Below, in pieces: positions 25,401-35,890 of a DNA stretch of 64,000 bases. A program made the translations under genes and the position numbers. The DNA comes from Ariolimax columbianus. Taxonomy: Eukaryota > Mollusca > Gastropoda > Stylommatophora > Arionidae. Location of the stretch: contig JAVGWX010000005.1 in assembly GCA_036924085.1 (NCBI GenBank), positions 37,231,983 to 37,295,982 of the forward strand, in the 5' to 3' direction. Under the pieces are notes generated by a model, which saw only the letters and a program-made list of their open reading frames with translations, had not been told where the DNA came from and did no database searches. Within the stretch, counting starts at the first letter, position 1, and each line of letters begins with the position of its first letter.

Positions 25401-28400
25401 CCTCCCCCAGGTTATTTTTTAAAAAAATGATTATATTGTGTTCTTCTTTGGCACTATTTTGTGTCCCTTAAAACCTTTGCGTGAGTAAAAACACTGGACC
25501 TGATATACTAGGTGTCAAACTAAAATATCTAGACGCCATGGTGCTCGAGATTTGTCGCGTCCTTTTTAAATTCATTCTAGAGAGGTAGAGCTCTTGACTT
25601 TATGCTATCTGATGCCATGCATGAAGTGCAGAAACAGTCAAAAGCTAGGGAGAGGTTACCCAAATATTTTTTATGTCCAAATGCAAAGTGCCTAGCTGAA
25701 TAATACAGAACTGGGGCCGTAGATACAGTGAATGAGATGACAGCTATCAGCGAATCATAGCTGATTGCTGGCATCAGAATCACTGACTAAGACTGTTCCA
25801 ACTACAAGTAGTAGCCCTGGAAACAAGCCGCATCCATGCAACCTGGCTGAGAGAATAAGGATCAAAGAGGGAAGGCAGTCCCAAAAGGTGCAATGCTAAA
25901 AAAAGGATGTGTCAGGCAGGGGTCTTGATCAGTATGTTTTACACAACTGGACATTTGGTTGGCTGTAAACTACGATACAACAGAACAAAGCGTCCTTTTC
26001 AGAACGAAGAAAAAAAAGAAAGGTGCAGTTATGTTATACTGTAAAATGAAGTACACATAAATTAAAAGAAATTTTTAAGTGAGCAAAGTGACATTAAAAT
26101 ACACAATGAATTTATTTGCACATTCCTTTAAACTGGGTAATCAAAAAAAAAACATCTATGATTTGATCTTTTGCTTGCTTCATTGTCCTGAGCCAATTTC
26201 TAATTTGTTATTATTTCAAGCATTTCCTGCAACTTATGTATGCTCAATTGTTCCGCCTCTGTGGCATCACTTCCAAAACATCAGAGATTAGAAACATTAT
26301 TTCTGGATGCACCAATCAGGGCAAAAAATCAGATCCAGCAAATTATAGATCGGTGTGTTTAACGAGCATAGTCTGTAAATTGTTAGAGTCAATAATCAAA
26401 GAAAACATTTAGACAAATTTAATCTAATCAGAAATAGTCAGAATGGGTTTAGAGGGAGATCATGATTAACAAATCTATTAGAATTCATGGAGGAGGTTAT
26501 AAAATGATAAAGGGAAGCCAGTGGATGTTATTTATCTAGATTTTGCAAAGGCCTTTGATAGAGTACCTCATCAAAGATTATTTCGAAAGTTAAAATCACA
26601 TGAAATAGGTGGGGAAGTTGCCAAATGGATTGAAAATTAGTTAACGGGAAGAAGGCAGAGGGTGGGCATAAATAAGGAGTACTCTGAGTTGTGTGAAGTG
26701 AAAAGTGGAGTGCCACAGGGCTCGGTTTTGAGACCAATTTTGTTCTTGATATATATATATAAACAATTTGGACATTGATATGGGATCCATGATTGCAAAA
26801 TTTGCTGATGACACAAAACTATGCAGTAGTGTCACATCTAAAGCGGAAGTGGATATATTGGTGTCGGATTTAGACAAAATTTGAGAATGGTCTGTAAGCT
26901 GACAAATGGAGTTTAATGAAGATAAATGTAGTCATAATTACAGAATGGGAGAGAACAATATTAGAAAGATAGAAAAGGAAAGGGACCTAGGGATTATAAT
27001 AGATCACACAGGTAAGGTGAGTGAGCAAGTCCAGGTAGCAGTGAAAAAGGCAAATGCAATGTTGGGTATGATAAAAGGAAATATTAAACATAGGAGCAAG
27101 GAAGTGATAGTCAAAATGTATAAAGCATTCGTTAAACCTAGATTGGAGTACTGTGTACAGGTGTGAAGTCCTTATCATAGAGGGGATATTAACATGCTGG
27201 AAAGAATACAAAAAAGAGCGACAAAGCTGATAGTAGGATTCCAGAATTACAGTTATGATGAAAGACTCAGAAAAACTGGCATACAGTGTCTAGAAAAGAG
27301 AAGAATTCGAGGTGACAAAACAGGTTTATAAGATCAGATGATCAGAGGAATGGATAAATTATACTATAACTAGTCTTTCAAAATATAGCCACCAACAAGA
27401 ACAAGAGGGCATATCTATAGATTAACTAAAGAGAGGCCCAGATTAGATATTATGAAATATTTTTTAGTCAGAGAGTGGTGAAAGCTTGAAATGCATTACC
27501 ATGGGAGGCAGTGGAGGCAGGGACAGTTAATGCATATAAGAATAAATTGGATGCCCATAGCTTTTAGAGCAAGGTATGTTGTTGTTGCTTAGATGTTTGC
27601 CTCACTAGTTTCTACTGGCGGAGGCGTGCTATTTTGCACCCCAGAACATAGTCCATTGGGCGATATCAGGACGCATAAACCAGTGCTTGGATAAATGTGT
27701 GCGTCTGCATGTACCTATGCTAGGTTTGTGTGCCCTCAGAAGCTAGGTTTGTGTGCCTTCAGAAGCTAGCCCAACCAAAGTGCAAATGGAAGGGCTTAAC
27801 TCTGAGGGCGCATGTGAAAGTTGTGCAAGAGTGTGACTGTAGGACAGAGTCAAATGAAACAGAGTGAGGTGAGAATAGAGAGGAAGGGGATCCAGCCCAG
27901 AGGAGACTCTGCAGAAAGTATCTCTGCAGAAAGTATCTAGAGCAAGGTAATGTAAATTAAACTGGTTGTATACAGACTCTGCAGAATCTTCTAAACCAGC
28001 ATAAAGACATTAAGTTAAGTCATCATGATGAAGTTGGTTGATGTGAGAGTATAGATTGTCATCTCTTGATTCTTGGTATCTCCATGCTGATCCAGTTTAC
28101 AGAAACTAAGAACAGACCAACTCGATCCTGTCAGAGATGACAGATTGTAGGAGAGCAGAATGTTGTTTTACACTTGAACATTTGGATTAACTGCTTTTTA
28201 GTAAAAACTTATCCATTTTTCTTTTAGTAATACTTTTTCCATCCTTTCTCTTCTCCTCTATCAAGGAAAGCTGTTAAGAAAGAACACTTACCTCAAAATC
28301 TAGTTCCTGCTTTACTTCTATCACAACACATGGAACATTAGCATCTCTATTCTGTGTGGCCTGGTGAAATCAAAGAGTGACAGACCACATCAGAACAAAG

Positions 28401-30397
28401 ACGATGAAGAAATTATAAGATGTGACAAATGGTCTGTAGCAGTTCTATACACATATAAACATTACAAATCATTAGAATAATACACTCAGGATGTGTCACG
28501 GGTCAAGGTGGAGTAGCCTGCATATTGGATAAAAAGGCAACTACTGGACTGAGAGAGGTAACCATACACAACCACAGATTGTTTACGTTGAGAATGCCTT
28601 CACAGCCATTTCAGTCTTAATACAATTATACATGCACACTTCAGCGCATGATGAAGATAAGATAGAAGAGATGTATGGTACTCTAGAGCAAATATTGAGG
28701 ACAACAAAGGCAGTGGTTAATGTAGTGATAATGAAATTGTTGGCATGGCCTCTGAGGGGAATATAATTGAGAAGAATGGGCTGGGTACTAGGAATGAAAG
28801 AGGACAAAGACTTGTAGACTTCTGCCACCAAGAAAACTACATAATAAATAACACCTGGAATCAAGTCCAGGATAAAAAGAAATACGCATGGAAATGTCCT
28901 GGGAATCAAGGGTGATATGAAATAGACTACATCAGGGCGAAATCAAAATATAGAAACCAAGCTAAAAATTTATTGCTTACCCTGGTGAGGATACTGATAC
29001 AGATTATAATTTGCTTATTATGAAATATCAACGAGGACAATCGCAATAACTAGCAAAGTGGAATTCAAGTGTTTTAAACGAGTTGGAGAAAAAAGTTCAA
29101 TTCCAAAACTCTGTGACTGCTGCTATAGGGAAAAAAAACATGTCACTGACGATACAGATCATCAGTGGCAGAATATAAAAGAGGCAGCAGAGATTACATT
29201 GGGTAACAAAAAAGCAGAAAACAAGAACAACTTTGGAAAACATAATCTGGAAAGATATTGTCAGAGGAACAGAAGTGGGAGAGTTTTAAAACAGTTCTAG
29301 AAAAGCTAAAAGAGGAATGTGTTCCATGTAGGGAGGTAAACCCCAAGCTTAAAAGGGAATAACTAGATTTGTAGTTAAATGTAGAAGAGCTAAAAATAAA
29401 GCATGGAAAAATATATAGAGGCAGGTAAATTAAAAGTAAAATATTTGGACAAGCAGAACATAGCTCATAAAGTGAATAAAACAGCCTAAATAGACTTCGA
29501 AAAAAAAACTTGCTCAGAAGATCAAGACTGATAGTAAAAGCTTCTCTTTATTAGAAATAAACAAAGAACGAAAGGCAAAGTAGACCTTCTCATACACAGC
29601 ACAGGAAAAATAATAAGTGAGAATATGAAGACTAATCAACTCAATCAGTACTTTGGCACAGTCTATATAAAAGAGGACTGCTCCAAGATCCGAGAGCCTA
29701 TAGATATTTTTCAGAGACATGGATCAAGCGGGATTAAGATCAATCTGTATTACAGAGGAAAAGGTATTTAAAAATTGGAGGGGTTGAAAGTGGATAAATG
29801 TCCAGGTCAAGATAATATTCATCCAAAATTGCTGTTTGAAATTAGAAACTAACTAACAAAAACATTGGCTATATTATGTTCTCAATCACTTGCAAAAGCG
29901 ATTGTTCCACAGGATTGGACAGATGCAGGAGTGATCCCCTTATTCAAAAAGGACAAATAGAGTATCATCGTTTAACAACAAAGAAATTGTAGTGTACCTA
30001 AACTGTTTTCAAAGATCAGTAAGTCAGGCTTTTCATTTCTATGTACAATACATGACCAATACAGTATAGACATACAAGCTCTTGAAAGACATTAAAATTG
30101 TTTGTCTGTTTACCACTCAAACCATATCAATTGCTTTTGTATCTTACAAAAACCAAACTGAGATTGTGACATAACTGCCCAGATAACTGAGGTATAAAAC
30201 TACCACATTAGAACAAGAGTAGAGTTATTCTAAATGCCTCAATAACAATTTTCGAACTGTTGACTAATAATTGAATAGCTAAACTGACTAATCTCAAAAT
30301 ACAGCAAGTATGTAACTATATAATTTGTCTGTAAATTTGTAAACTAAAATAGTAGATCTACCTGTTCAATCTGTGTTGTATCTACTTCTTCCTTCAT
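15000..30397 (-). CDS. C2H2 zinc-finger gene B, five coding exons
   Basis: A complete gene model on the minus strand: exon 1 30,397-30,362 (12 codons from ATG), exon 2 28,360-28,292 (69 nt), exon 3 21,239-21,171 (69 nt), exon 4 17,395-17,254 (142 nt) and exon 5 16,450-15,000 (17 fingers). All internal boundaries have AG acceptors and GT donors, and the phases join without a break (0, 0, 0, 1). The product of about 590 residues would be a nuclear DNA-binding regulator: a short N-terminal part with repeated K-Q/E-E motifs, then a long finger array. Introns hold LINEs, SINEs and a MITE. Exons 1-3 match gene D and exon 4 matches gene A, which supports the model. Expression is not shown by sequence alone. 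Confidence 0.8.
16524..17025. mobile_element. mariner-type foldback MITE
   Basis: A 502-bp element bounded by TA at 16,522-16,523 and 17,026-17,027. Its terminal inverted repeats begin TGAGGCGTGTTCAAATGAAA and are about 50 bp long, with only a few mismatches. A second inverted pair lies inside (about 16,590-16,660 with 16,680-16,750). There is no transposase frame. The TA target and the TIR start fit the Tc1/mariner superfamily. It sits in intron 4 of gene B, 74 bp from the finger-exon acceptor. Confidence 0.85.
17254..17395 (-). CDS. gene B exon 4
   Basis: 142-nt exon between TTAAAG and GTAAGG. It encodes 47 residues plus one base, acidic, with the motif MIKEEN. It aligns with gene A exon 1,361-1,484 (shared: DLNIT, KEENVQE, VQN), having six extra codons near the start. 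The same exit phase in both genes supports the splice sites. Confidence 0.8.
17560..18690 (+). mobile_element. degraded RTE-like LINE
   Basis: Heavily mutated RT. Pieces such as NPPSKIEI and LKKGKA (17,595-17,650) match the fragment at 4.75-4.85 kb. An open frame at 18,202-18,564 begins in the RT core with LEYADDLILLSQSQSRLQ (YADD intact). Lies in intron 3 of gene B in the opposite orientation to the gene. Confidence 0.7.
18697..19115 (-). other. unrecognised open frames
   Basis: Two overlapping minus-strand frames (19,115-18,930 and 18,939-18,697) could be one interrupted reading frame of about 135 residues. The lower part is basic with a CPHAEQREW motif. I recognise no domain. It may be a transposon remnant or chance. 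It lies within intron 3 of gene B. Confidence 0.25.
19575..20475 (-). mobile_element. RTE-like LINE, 3' half
   Basis: The open frame at 20,443-19,907 gives the RT C-terminal half: LRFADDIDGLAGSEAELQ (FADD), MNTGKTKLMTNN, FLYACETWTVTADLQRRI, LLNVTYKD. After a frameshift it reads VKIRKFAWYGHISRSNGLA and ends at about 19,575 in repeats of TGACCTGA. The copy at 42.37-42.96 kb shares its 3' end. It is a 5'-truncated insertion. Confidence 0.8.
20560..20850 (+). repeat. SINE-like repeat, family 5, copy 1
   Basis: Contains gtctactaagat(g/a), taacagccattc, agagtaataa and a block tcctcctc(c/t)cggctac. The same blocks recur at 63,785-64,000, but there the second half is inverted relative to this copy. 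No coding content. Confidence 0.55.
21171..21239 (-). CDS. gene B exon 3
   Basis: Exactly 69 nt (23 codons, phase 0-0) between TTTCAG and GTAAGG. It encodes a peptide ending KIKQEQICK. It is nearly identical to gene D exon 3 (59,245-59,313). Same length and layout as exon 2, with Pro10 and K17-Q18-E19 at the same positions. Confidence 0.85.
21240..22230. other. intron 2 of gene B, no other feature
   Basis: AT-rich non-coding sequence. I see no SINE, LINE or inverted-repeat element until the LINE tail at 22,235. Confidence 0.5.
22349..23936 (-). pseudogene. LINE reverse transcriptase
   Basis: The RT begins at 23,936-23,505 (MEELKAALEKIKIGKAAGHD, IPRDWEVAIIIPIFKKGD). After one frameshift near 23,540 it continues to 22,349 with LNLEKAFDKVPW, VRQGDILSPYLF, LSFADDVALI (catalytic FADD) and YLGVVIDSRGG. 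The C-terminal tail reads LQWFGHVCRMEE and then shifts frame at about 22,400 to GRRPRGRPKVRWEDNIRQ. A single shift in the palm would make it inactive. Confidence 0.85.
24096..25079 (-). pseudogene. LINE AP endonuclease
   Basis: Endonuclease domain of the 22-25 kb LINE. Visible motifs are VLALTETKKKG (Glu), GVGCIVNG, IVTVYAPNEDE, LLGDFNARVG (catalytic Asp and Asn present), SIIDYAIV and SNHYLVKI, where the usual SDH reads SNH. The frame then runs into the basic linker. A frameshift separates it from the preceding N-terminal frame at 25,311-25,006. Confidence 0.85.
25430..26315. other. no recognisable gene
   Basis: Non-coding intron sequence of gene B. The stretch 25,790-26,030 vaguely resembles SINE-like family 3 (ggctgtaaactacgatacaaca) but too weakly to call. 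I see no RNA gene. Confidence 0.4.
26318..28020 (+). mobile_element. CR1-like LINE, 5'-truncated
   Basis: The RT reads in pieces: SDPANYRSVCLTSIVCKLLES, VIYLDFAKAFDRVPHQRLF, VKSGVPQGSVL, then FNEDKCSHNYRMG and LGIIIDHTGKVSEQ. Stops and frameshifts are frequent. The 3' end reads AACTGG, TTCTAAACCAGCATAAAGAC and ATTAAGTTAAGT, as in the other CR1-like copies here. A 361-bp insertion splits it at 27,577-27,937. Confidence 0.85.
27577..27937 (+). mobile_element. 361-bp insertion with 12-bp TSD
   Basis: Flanked by perfect copies of TAGAGCAAGGTA at 27,565-27,576 and 27,938-27,949. It interrupts the CR1-like LINE just before its 3' end. Inside is a tandem of about 24 bp (agaagctaggtttgtgtgcc). At the 3' end is a doubled tctgcagaaagta tail. 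The TSD length and repeated tail fit a retroposon, but I recognise no tRNA or LINE head. Confidence 0.75.
28292..28360 (-). CDS. gene B exon 2
   Basis: 69 nt, 23 codons, phase 0-0, between CACCAG and GTAAGT. The peptide ends IEVKQELDFE, a psi-K-x-E context. It matches gene D exon 2 (53,446-53,514) in length, phase, flanking intron bases (tttgatttcaccag) and most residues. Confidence 0.85.
28490..29305 (+). mobile_element. RTE-like LINE, endonuclease fragment
   Basis: Broken frame on the plus strand: TAISVLIQLYMHTSAHDEDKI, then NGLGTRNERGQRLVDFC, ENYIINNTWNQ and EIDYIRAKSK. These are the middle and end of an AP endonuclease. At 29,058-29,300 the linker follows. It resembles the pieces at 13.1-13.4 and 38.65-38.96 kb. 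Confidence 0.65.
29310..29960 (+). mobile_element. CR1-like LINE fragment
   Basis: Matches the inverted copy at 50.55-51.63 kb: the stretch around ISENMKTNQLNQYFGT, IYIKEDCSKI, KVDKCPGQDN and IVPQDWTDAGVIPLF. Several stops. It ends at 29,960 just after LFKKDK. Only the pre-RT and first RT motifs remain. Confidence 0.75.
30362..30397 (-). CDS. gene B exon 1 (start codon)
   Basis: Twelve codons from ATG at 30,397 to the donor CAG/GTAGAT: MKEEVDTTQIEQ. The preceding 50 bases (to an acceptor-like CTTTAG at about 30,451) match the 5' leader of gene D, so this exon probably has an upstream non-coding exon. The start is chosen because the paralog at 52,489 has the same ATG and the same 12-codon length. 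Confidence 0.75.
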
Positions 30398-30831
30398 CTT
30401 GTTTCACTCTACCTGCTTAATTGATTTATATGAGATCTTGATGAACTTCTCCTAAAGAGAAAAACATGAAAAAAATGGTCAGAACAATCAATATGCAGCA
30501 GATATTATACAAATGATACCATCAATGATAATGACCTCCATATATAATTACAAAATGCTAGTTAGAAAATCTTTGTAATTTCATTTACAGTTCATCATGA
30601 AACATGTGCCCTAAACATTCTTATATTTTCTCCAGAATTCAACAAAGTATCAATATGATTTTTTTGCCTATCCCCACATAGAGAGATTTATAGGCCTACA
30701 GGTAGTTTCAAATAAAATGTACTGACATTTACATTGTTTTAAATTTATGTTCTTAGTGGATGGTGAAGTACGTAGTATGCTTACTGTGCGTATAATATTA
30801 ATGTAGTGAGTTTCATAAAGCATTTTGGAGA

Positions 30832-31060
30832 AGGCGTGGGCTAGAGGTTAAGTGACACGGCTCACAACCAGAAGGTGCTGGGTTCGATCCCCAACACAGC
30901 ACCGGCCGTTACCCCTGGGAAGCAAACCCTTAGAAAATGCAGGAGGAAGCAGACCCTTACATAAAATACATGCTGAAGTTGGATGCACTGGGCCGACAGG
31001 CGCAAAATAAAAACCAGTGCAATGCCTTGGGGATTTGAGAAATAAGGCAAAAGCAACCAA
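30832..31060 (+). repeat. tRNA-derived SINE, family 1, copy 3
   Basis: The best head of the family: A box region AGAGGTTAAGTGACACGG, B box GGGTTCGATCC. The body matches the copy at 601. It lies just upstream of gene B exon 1. Confidence 0.85.
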
Positions 31061-31214
31061 ACATTTTTTTTAAAAAAAAGCATTTTCTTTTCTTTTTTTG
31101 GTGTTTGTCATCAAATGGACATTGCACATTGTAATGTAGTTTACAGCAAGGCTGTGATATCAGCATCTTTCTACCCAACACATCCAGTTTAGCTGTAATT
31201 TTTTTTTTAGTACC

Positions 31215-31370
31215 AGGTTTGCTTTCCCACCGTGATCCCTTATTCTGTTAACCAGTCTACATTAATGCAGTCTGTTTCCAGTGACACCACGTAGAGGTGG
31301 AATAGGGTCTTGGTCAGCTCTGGCTCATAGACTCTGGTGCAAGCAGCCAGCTGTATCTTCGGCACCTAAT
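31215..31370 (-). repeat. SINE-like repeat, family 3, partial
   Basis: Minus-strand copy of one half of family 3. It shares cagtctac-ttaatgcagtctg, gaggtg-aatagggtctt and cagctctggctca with 58,740-58,850. No coding content. Confidence 0.55.
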
Positions 31371-31399
31371 GAAATGAAATGTAAGTTTTTAAGTATGAC

Positions 31400-32120
31400 T
31401 GCTGTTTATTTGCAGCCAAACTTTTCATTTTCTTTATTGTAACCGTTTGTTTAGAATCAAACATTCTATAAAATTCTCATTTAATATCTTTTTGTCAAAA
31501 GTATATATATAGCTTTCCTTTCTTGGGATTATTTAACTCGCATAGTCTTGGACCCATTATGAGAATGACTGCAGACCTGGATGTGCATAGTCTACCAATG
31601 TTACCCAAAGCCAATCCAATGTGACATGTCAATGTGTGCATTTTGTATTGTTAGACAATGTTTGTAATTATTTTCTGACTTTGAAATATAATGATAGAAA
31701 CCTCAACATTTAGCTTCACCGGAGAAGTATTTAAACAGCCTCATTGTGATGTTTTTTAGCATTATTATATTGTATCCCCATTCAATGGGCCATTGTAGTA
31801 TGACAGATTAAAGTTAATTATAATCTAACCCTTGGCCTTAGTAGTAGTTCTATCCCCTGATTTAACAGCTGCCATTTTGAAAGACAAACTATTTTCTGAC
31901 CAGATTCGCTCCCGAATCTTGTCTTTGCTGTGATTTCTTAAGGCTATTCTCGAAGTGTCATCAATTTCTTTAGGGTAACAATGTGCAACCTTCCAATTTG
32001 TGAAAAATGGTCCAACTAAACGTATGCTAGCACACTATACTTCTAGGCGTTCTTACAAATCGGAGAAATGTGTAGAACCAGGGTTGCCAGATCAAAATTC
32101 TGAGAAAAAGCCAAACATTG
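31400..32120. other. no recognisable gene
   Basis: AT-rich non-coding sequence. At 32,090-32,160 the motif aaaaagccaaac is repeated three times; this is the decayed end of the neighbouring hAT-like pseudogene or a local simple repeat. Confidence 0.4.
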
Positions 32121-32129
32121 CTCAAAAAA

Positions 32130-33475
32130 GCCAAACAAAGTTACAAATAAGCCAAGTTAAAAAGGCCAATCAAACTTAATTGGATTTGTCATTTGATCAG
32201 CTTTGTTTTGTTGAAACAGTCCATTCAGTCTTTCAAATTCATGTACAAGAGGCGTCACAAACACAAAATACAAGTAGTTTTTGTGGTCTGACAACATTTC
32301 CTTTACAATCAAGATTTCAATTGTGTATCCAACTTTGTTTATGCTAGCTCAGCAAGCTAAAATAAGCTTACAGTTCCTCACAGTTTATCAACATGTATTC
32401 GTTACCTTTCCTCGCACAAGCTTCCTAGTATATAAAGGTTTTTCAAAGGGAAGAGGGGAAGTTTGAGCAGACTCAGATTATATAGCTGTGTTGATCACTT
32501 TAAACAAATCTTTGTCAAATTTCCGTCTATCTCGCTATGCTGAAACCAGTGAGGTATCTCTGACAATAAAATTCTATATTTGATGGTAGCATTGATATTG
32601 CATGTTGAATAGACAACGCAAGAGAATGTCATATACATCTGAGCTGCACACAGTGGGGAGACACATCACACCGAGTTGTTACACCCAAGCTGTTTGATGC
32701 ACCTTCTGATGCAAGCCCTATGCAGTCTGTAAGACTTTGACAGCATTTTGCAATTTTCGCCTCTATCGAATTGAATATGTTTTCTCCTGCAGCCTCTTGA
32801 CTATTGGAATTAAATCCAGAAATCCAGTCGAAATTTCTTTTCTTTTGTCATATAGAAAACGAAGCAAAATACACGTGTTTTGTGTTGAAATGTCCGTAGA
32901 TTCATAATAACATCCTTTTTTTCCTTTCAGTCATCAATCAGATCGGTTTTCATGGAAAGCGAGATAATGTTCTTTATCAAGCATGAAGATTTAGTTATGT
33001 GTGTTGTTTGCCTATCATAAGTGATGAAACCTTTTCTCTTTTCGTTCAACCAGTCCATTCAGTTGAGTATTCTGTGAGTCGGGGTTGTTGACGGGTGCGA
33101 ATAGTTCTGTGAAACTATTTGTACTAGGGTGCTCCCTTGTCCACGATGGCGCATGATTTACATCACGTGGTCAATTGAACGAATTGTACAAGGATATGTC
33201 AAGGCCATACCAATTTGCAACTCTGCTCCTTTAACATTGTCATTTTGCCTAGATGTCTTCTCTACTTTAAATTAAATCTGGTCTTTTGTTGGGGTTTCAT
33301 CGTGTGTTTTTTCATGGTTTGTAAGGTTGTTGTGACACAATTTACAATAAGCCTTCTCTGGTCCATCAGCAATTCTATTTTTGTACACAAACAAATGACT
33401 TTTTTCAGATTACTGTTGTACTTAAGTTTGCTACCATAAGATGATTTCCATTTCTGTGATGACATAGTCGAAGAT
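32130..33475 (-). pseudogene. hAT-like (ZBED/DUF4371 type) pseudogene
   Basis: Reading the minus strand from about 33,475 there is a zinc-finger-like stretch with CKLCHNNLTNH. At about 32,790-32,650 follows NIFNSIEAKIAKC and GLASEGASNS, recalling the usual TDGAASM-type block of hAT-derived proteins. Near 32,260 come LYFVFVTPLVHEFERLN and FQQNKADQM. The order and spacing fit the domesticated or transposon-borne hAT-like proteins of the DUF4371/ZBED group. Frequent stops and frameshifts show it is dead. I am fairly sure of the family type, less of the exact limits. Confidence 0.55.
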
Positions 33476-33829
33476 TTAAAACGATGTGTATTACCAATCA
33501 AAAAATAGAAAACTGGTAATTGATTGAAAACGTAAATGGTCGAAGATTGCAGACAGAACTAACGTGTTTAATGTATGAAATCGAAATTGTTCTTTTCTTG
33601 AAACTTAAATACAGTCGTCACCAGATTTTGTTACATACTATAACCATCAGATCGGCACTAGTCCACTTTTGTCTGTTCAAGTGTGATATTGTTTACACGC
33701 ATGGTAAGCAGACCTAGGCTCAGCTAATCTTTATTTTGTTGAATATTTTTATTAATTGACATCCGATTTCTTTGCTATCTTTCGTTTCATATATCTGCCG
33801 TCTGCTTTTAACCAGGACTGTTTCTACCA

Positions 33830-34255
33830 TTAGACAAGACCAGGCGGCTGTCTAGGGCGGCAAAATTTTAGGTGCGTCAAAAAAGCGGAACAAATTTTAA
33901 TTTTAAATCAAACAGCAAAAAAAATTAAGCAAATTGCAAGAACAAAAGGAAACAGGAAAAAATGTGGGTGTGTTGATGATTTTAGTGTTACTATTAATAA
34001 TTATTTTTTTTTAAATCAATCAAGAGCTAGATTTTGTACTTCTCTTTCAACATATCTAAAAGGTAAGTGCAATTTGTGTTTCATATAAAAGAGGTAAGTT
34101 ACTATTAATGTTATATTATACAGGTTGAATACAAGTTCATTTATATCTAATACATACATTTTTCTAGTCTGAATGACAGGAGTAGAGAGTGATGGTAACA
34201 AAATGGAGGGGGAAGCATTTTTCAATTCTCGCCTAGGGCGGCAAAACACCTAGAC
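33830..34255. repeat. element with repeated CTAGGGCGGCAAAA ends
   Basis: The block (g)tctagggcggcaaaat at about 33,850 recurs as cctagggcggcaaaac at about 34,235, both in direct orientation. In between is A-rich non-coding sequence. It could be a small transposon or a recombined repeat. Confidence 0.35.
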
Positions 34256-34261
34256 TGACCT

Positions 34262-35890
34262 CAAAACGGTTCTGGGTCTGGTTGCATTCTCACAATTTTG
34301 GCAAACAAATTCATTTTATGTTGCTCGAGGTAATGTAGGCAGGGAATTGTTCCAATTTTTTCCCGAATACTCATATTTGTGACTGTCTTTTGTGATATTA
34401 TTAGTGACCTTTCGTAGGCAATGCATTTCGCAGGTGCTAACTTTCGTTCCTGTGCCATATTCAATGCCAACTGGCAGCACAAAGTTTGGATGAAGATGCT
34501 CTTTATCAAGTTTTGCTGGGGGATGGAGAGAAGAATCTTGGGGTGTTTTAATAGAGACAGCGTTTGTTAGAAGGGTTTGCTGTATGCGAGGTAGCCAACG
34601 ATGTCCTGTATGCAGTCTGATGTTTCGCCGTGTCGTACCATATCAGACCTAGGTCTCTCAACAGACGATTTCGCCATCGTATGGGTGGGCGGTAGCGATC
34701 GTGTATAATCATATGTCCACCAAAACGTCTTTGCGAGTGTCCATCTGTTATCCGGCATGCGCACCACGTGGCCAGCCCAGTGGTACTTGCGAGACAATAC
34801 AGCCTCCGCGACGTCTCGAAACAAAGTGCGTTCTCTTATTTCAGTATTGTGGATTCGATCTTAGATCGAGATCCAGAGAACGCTTCTTTCCATGACTAGC
34901 TGGGTAATTCGTATTTTATCAGCATCCGCGTTGAGTAGATTCCATAGATCATGGCTGGTATGACCAAAGAATTGAAAAAAGTGCCCTCTTGCCATGGTGT
35001 CTTTCTTTCAGCTGCAGAAGTGTAGACTTCCTAATATTGAAGCTAGACCAGGCTGCAGCTCTTCCACTTGAGATTTCCAGGTCTAGGGTGTGGGTGGCAT
35101 TTATTTCCTGTCCCAAGTATATGTAGGTGCTGATATCTTCGACCGGCTCATTTCTCAGCTTGATCTTGCATTTGCGGCTGTATGGGTTCCGGAGACATTG
35201 CGTTTTCTTTTTGTTCATCCGTAGTTCGACATCTCTACAGACCTCATCCAAATCGTTCAGGGAGTGTTGGGCCTTCTCGGTGGTGTGGCTGATAAGCACA
35301 CTGTCGTCCGCAAAGGGTAAGTGGGTGGGCCTTTCCCCATCTATATTTATGCCTTTATCTGCCCAACTCAGCTGTTAGAAGATGTTACCAAGCGCCTTTG
35401 TAAAGAGCTTTGGAGAAATGATTGTGTCGCAGTCCTCTTGCTAGTGGAATAGTAATTGGACGGTGGTACAGATTTGTGTCCGTATCGCAACCTACATTTA
35501 TTTTTTCGATCAATTTCGTGTAATTTTCGGCCACGTCCTGGCTTCTTGGGGCATTTATCACGGCATTCATCTGAATACTGTCGACGGGTTTTTCATAATC
35601 TATAAACACTAGACATATGGGTAGACGTAGTTCACGTGCTCTCTTCAGCAGCTGGTGGATTGTGTGTAGGTGGTCAGTAGGGGAGAACTCTCTTCTGAGT
35701 CCAGCCTACTCACGAGGTCCAGTTGTTGGCCGATCCTGCTGACAATGACTTGGAGAATATTTTGTATATCATCAGTAGTAAGCAGATAGGGAGATAGTTT
35801 TCCAGACAGGAGTTTGGTGTCGTTCTTCTTGTGCGTGGGTATAGTTTTTAAGGTTTTCCATTGATCAAAGATCATTCCATAATTTTTAGA
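34262..35890 (-). mobile_element. degraded RTE-like LINE
   Basis: Minus-strand order: 35,875-35,640 RT start (IVSRIGQQLD; then in another frame FSPTDHLHTIHQLLKRA), 35,609-35,385 (FIDYEKPVDSIQMNAVINA), 35,299-34,949 (ELRMNKKKTQCL, YIYLGQEINATHTLDLEI), 34,824-34,567 (WAGHVVRMPDNRW). FIDYEKPVDS stands for the usual FIDYEKAFDS. Several frameshifts. A related RT scrap lies at 63.59-63.74 kb next to the rDNA. Confidence 0.7.

Larger units (their letters stand above)
22235..25425 (-). mobile_element. near-complete RTE-like LINE
   Basis: The best-preserved LINE. Order on the minus strand: 5' leader (25,425-25,312), basic N-terminus (25,311-25,080), endonuclease (25,079-24,096), linker and start of RT (23,936-23,505), RT and C-terminus (23,542-22,320). 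The 3' tail is TAAG repeats at 22,235-22,250. T- and A-rich flanks next to both ends could be a target duplication but are low complexity. Frames change at about 25,080, 24,100-23,940 and 23,540, so only a few mutations separate it from an intact copy. Lies in intron 2 of gene B. Confidence 0.85.
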
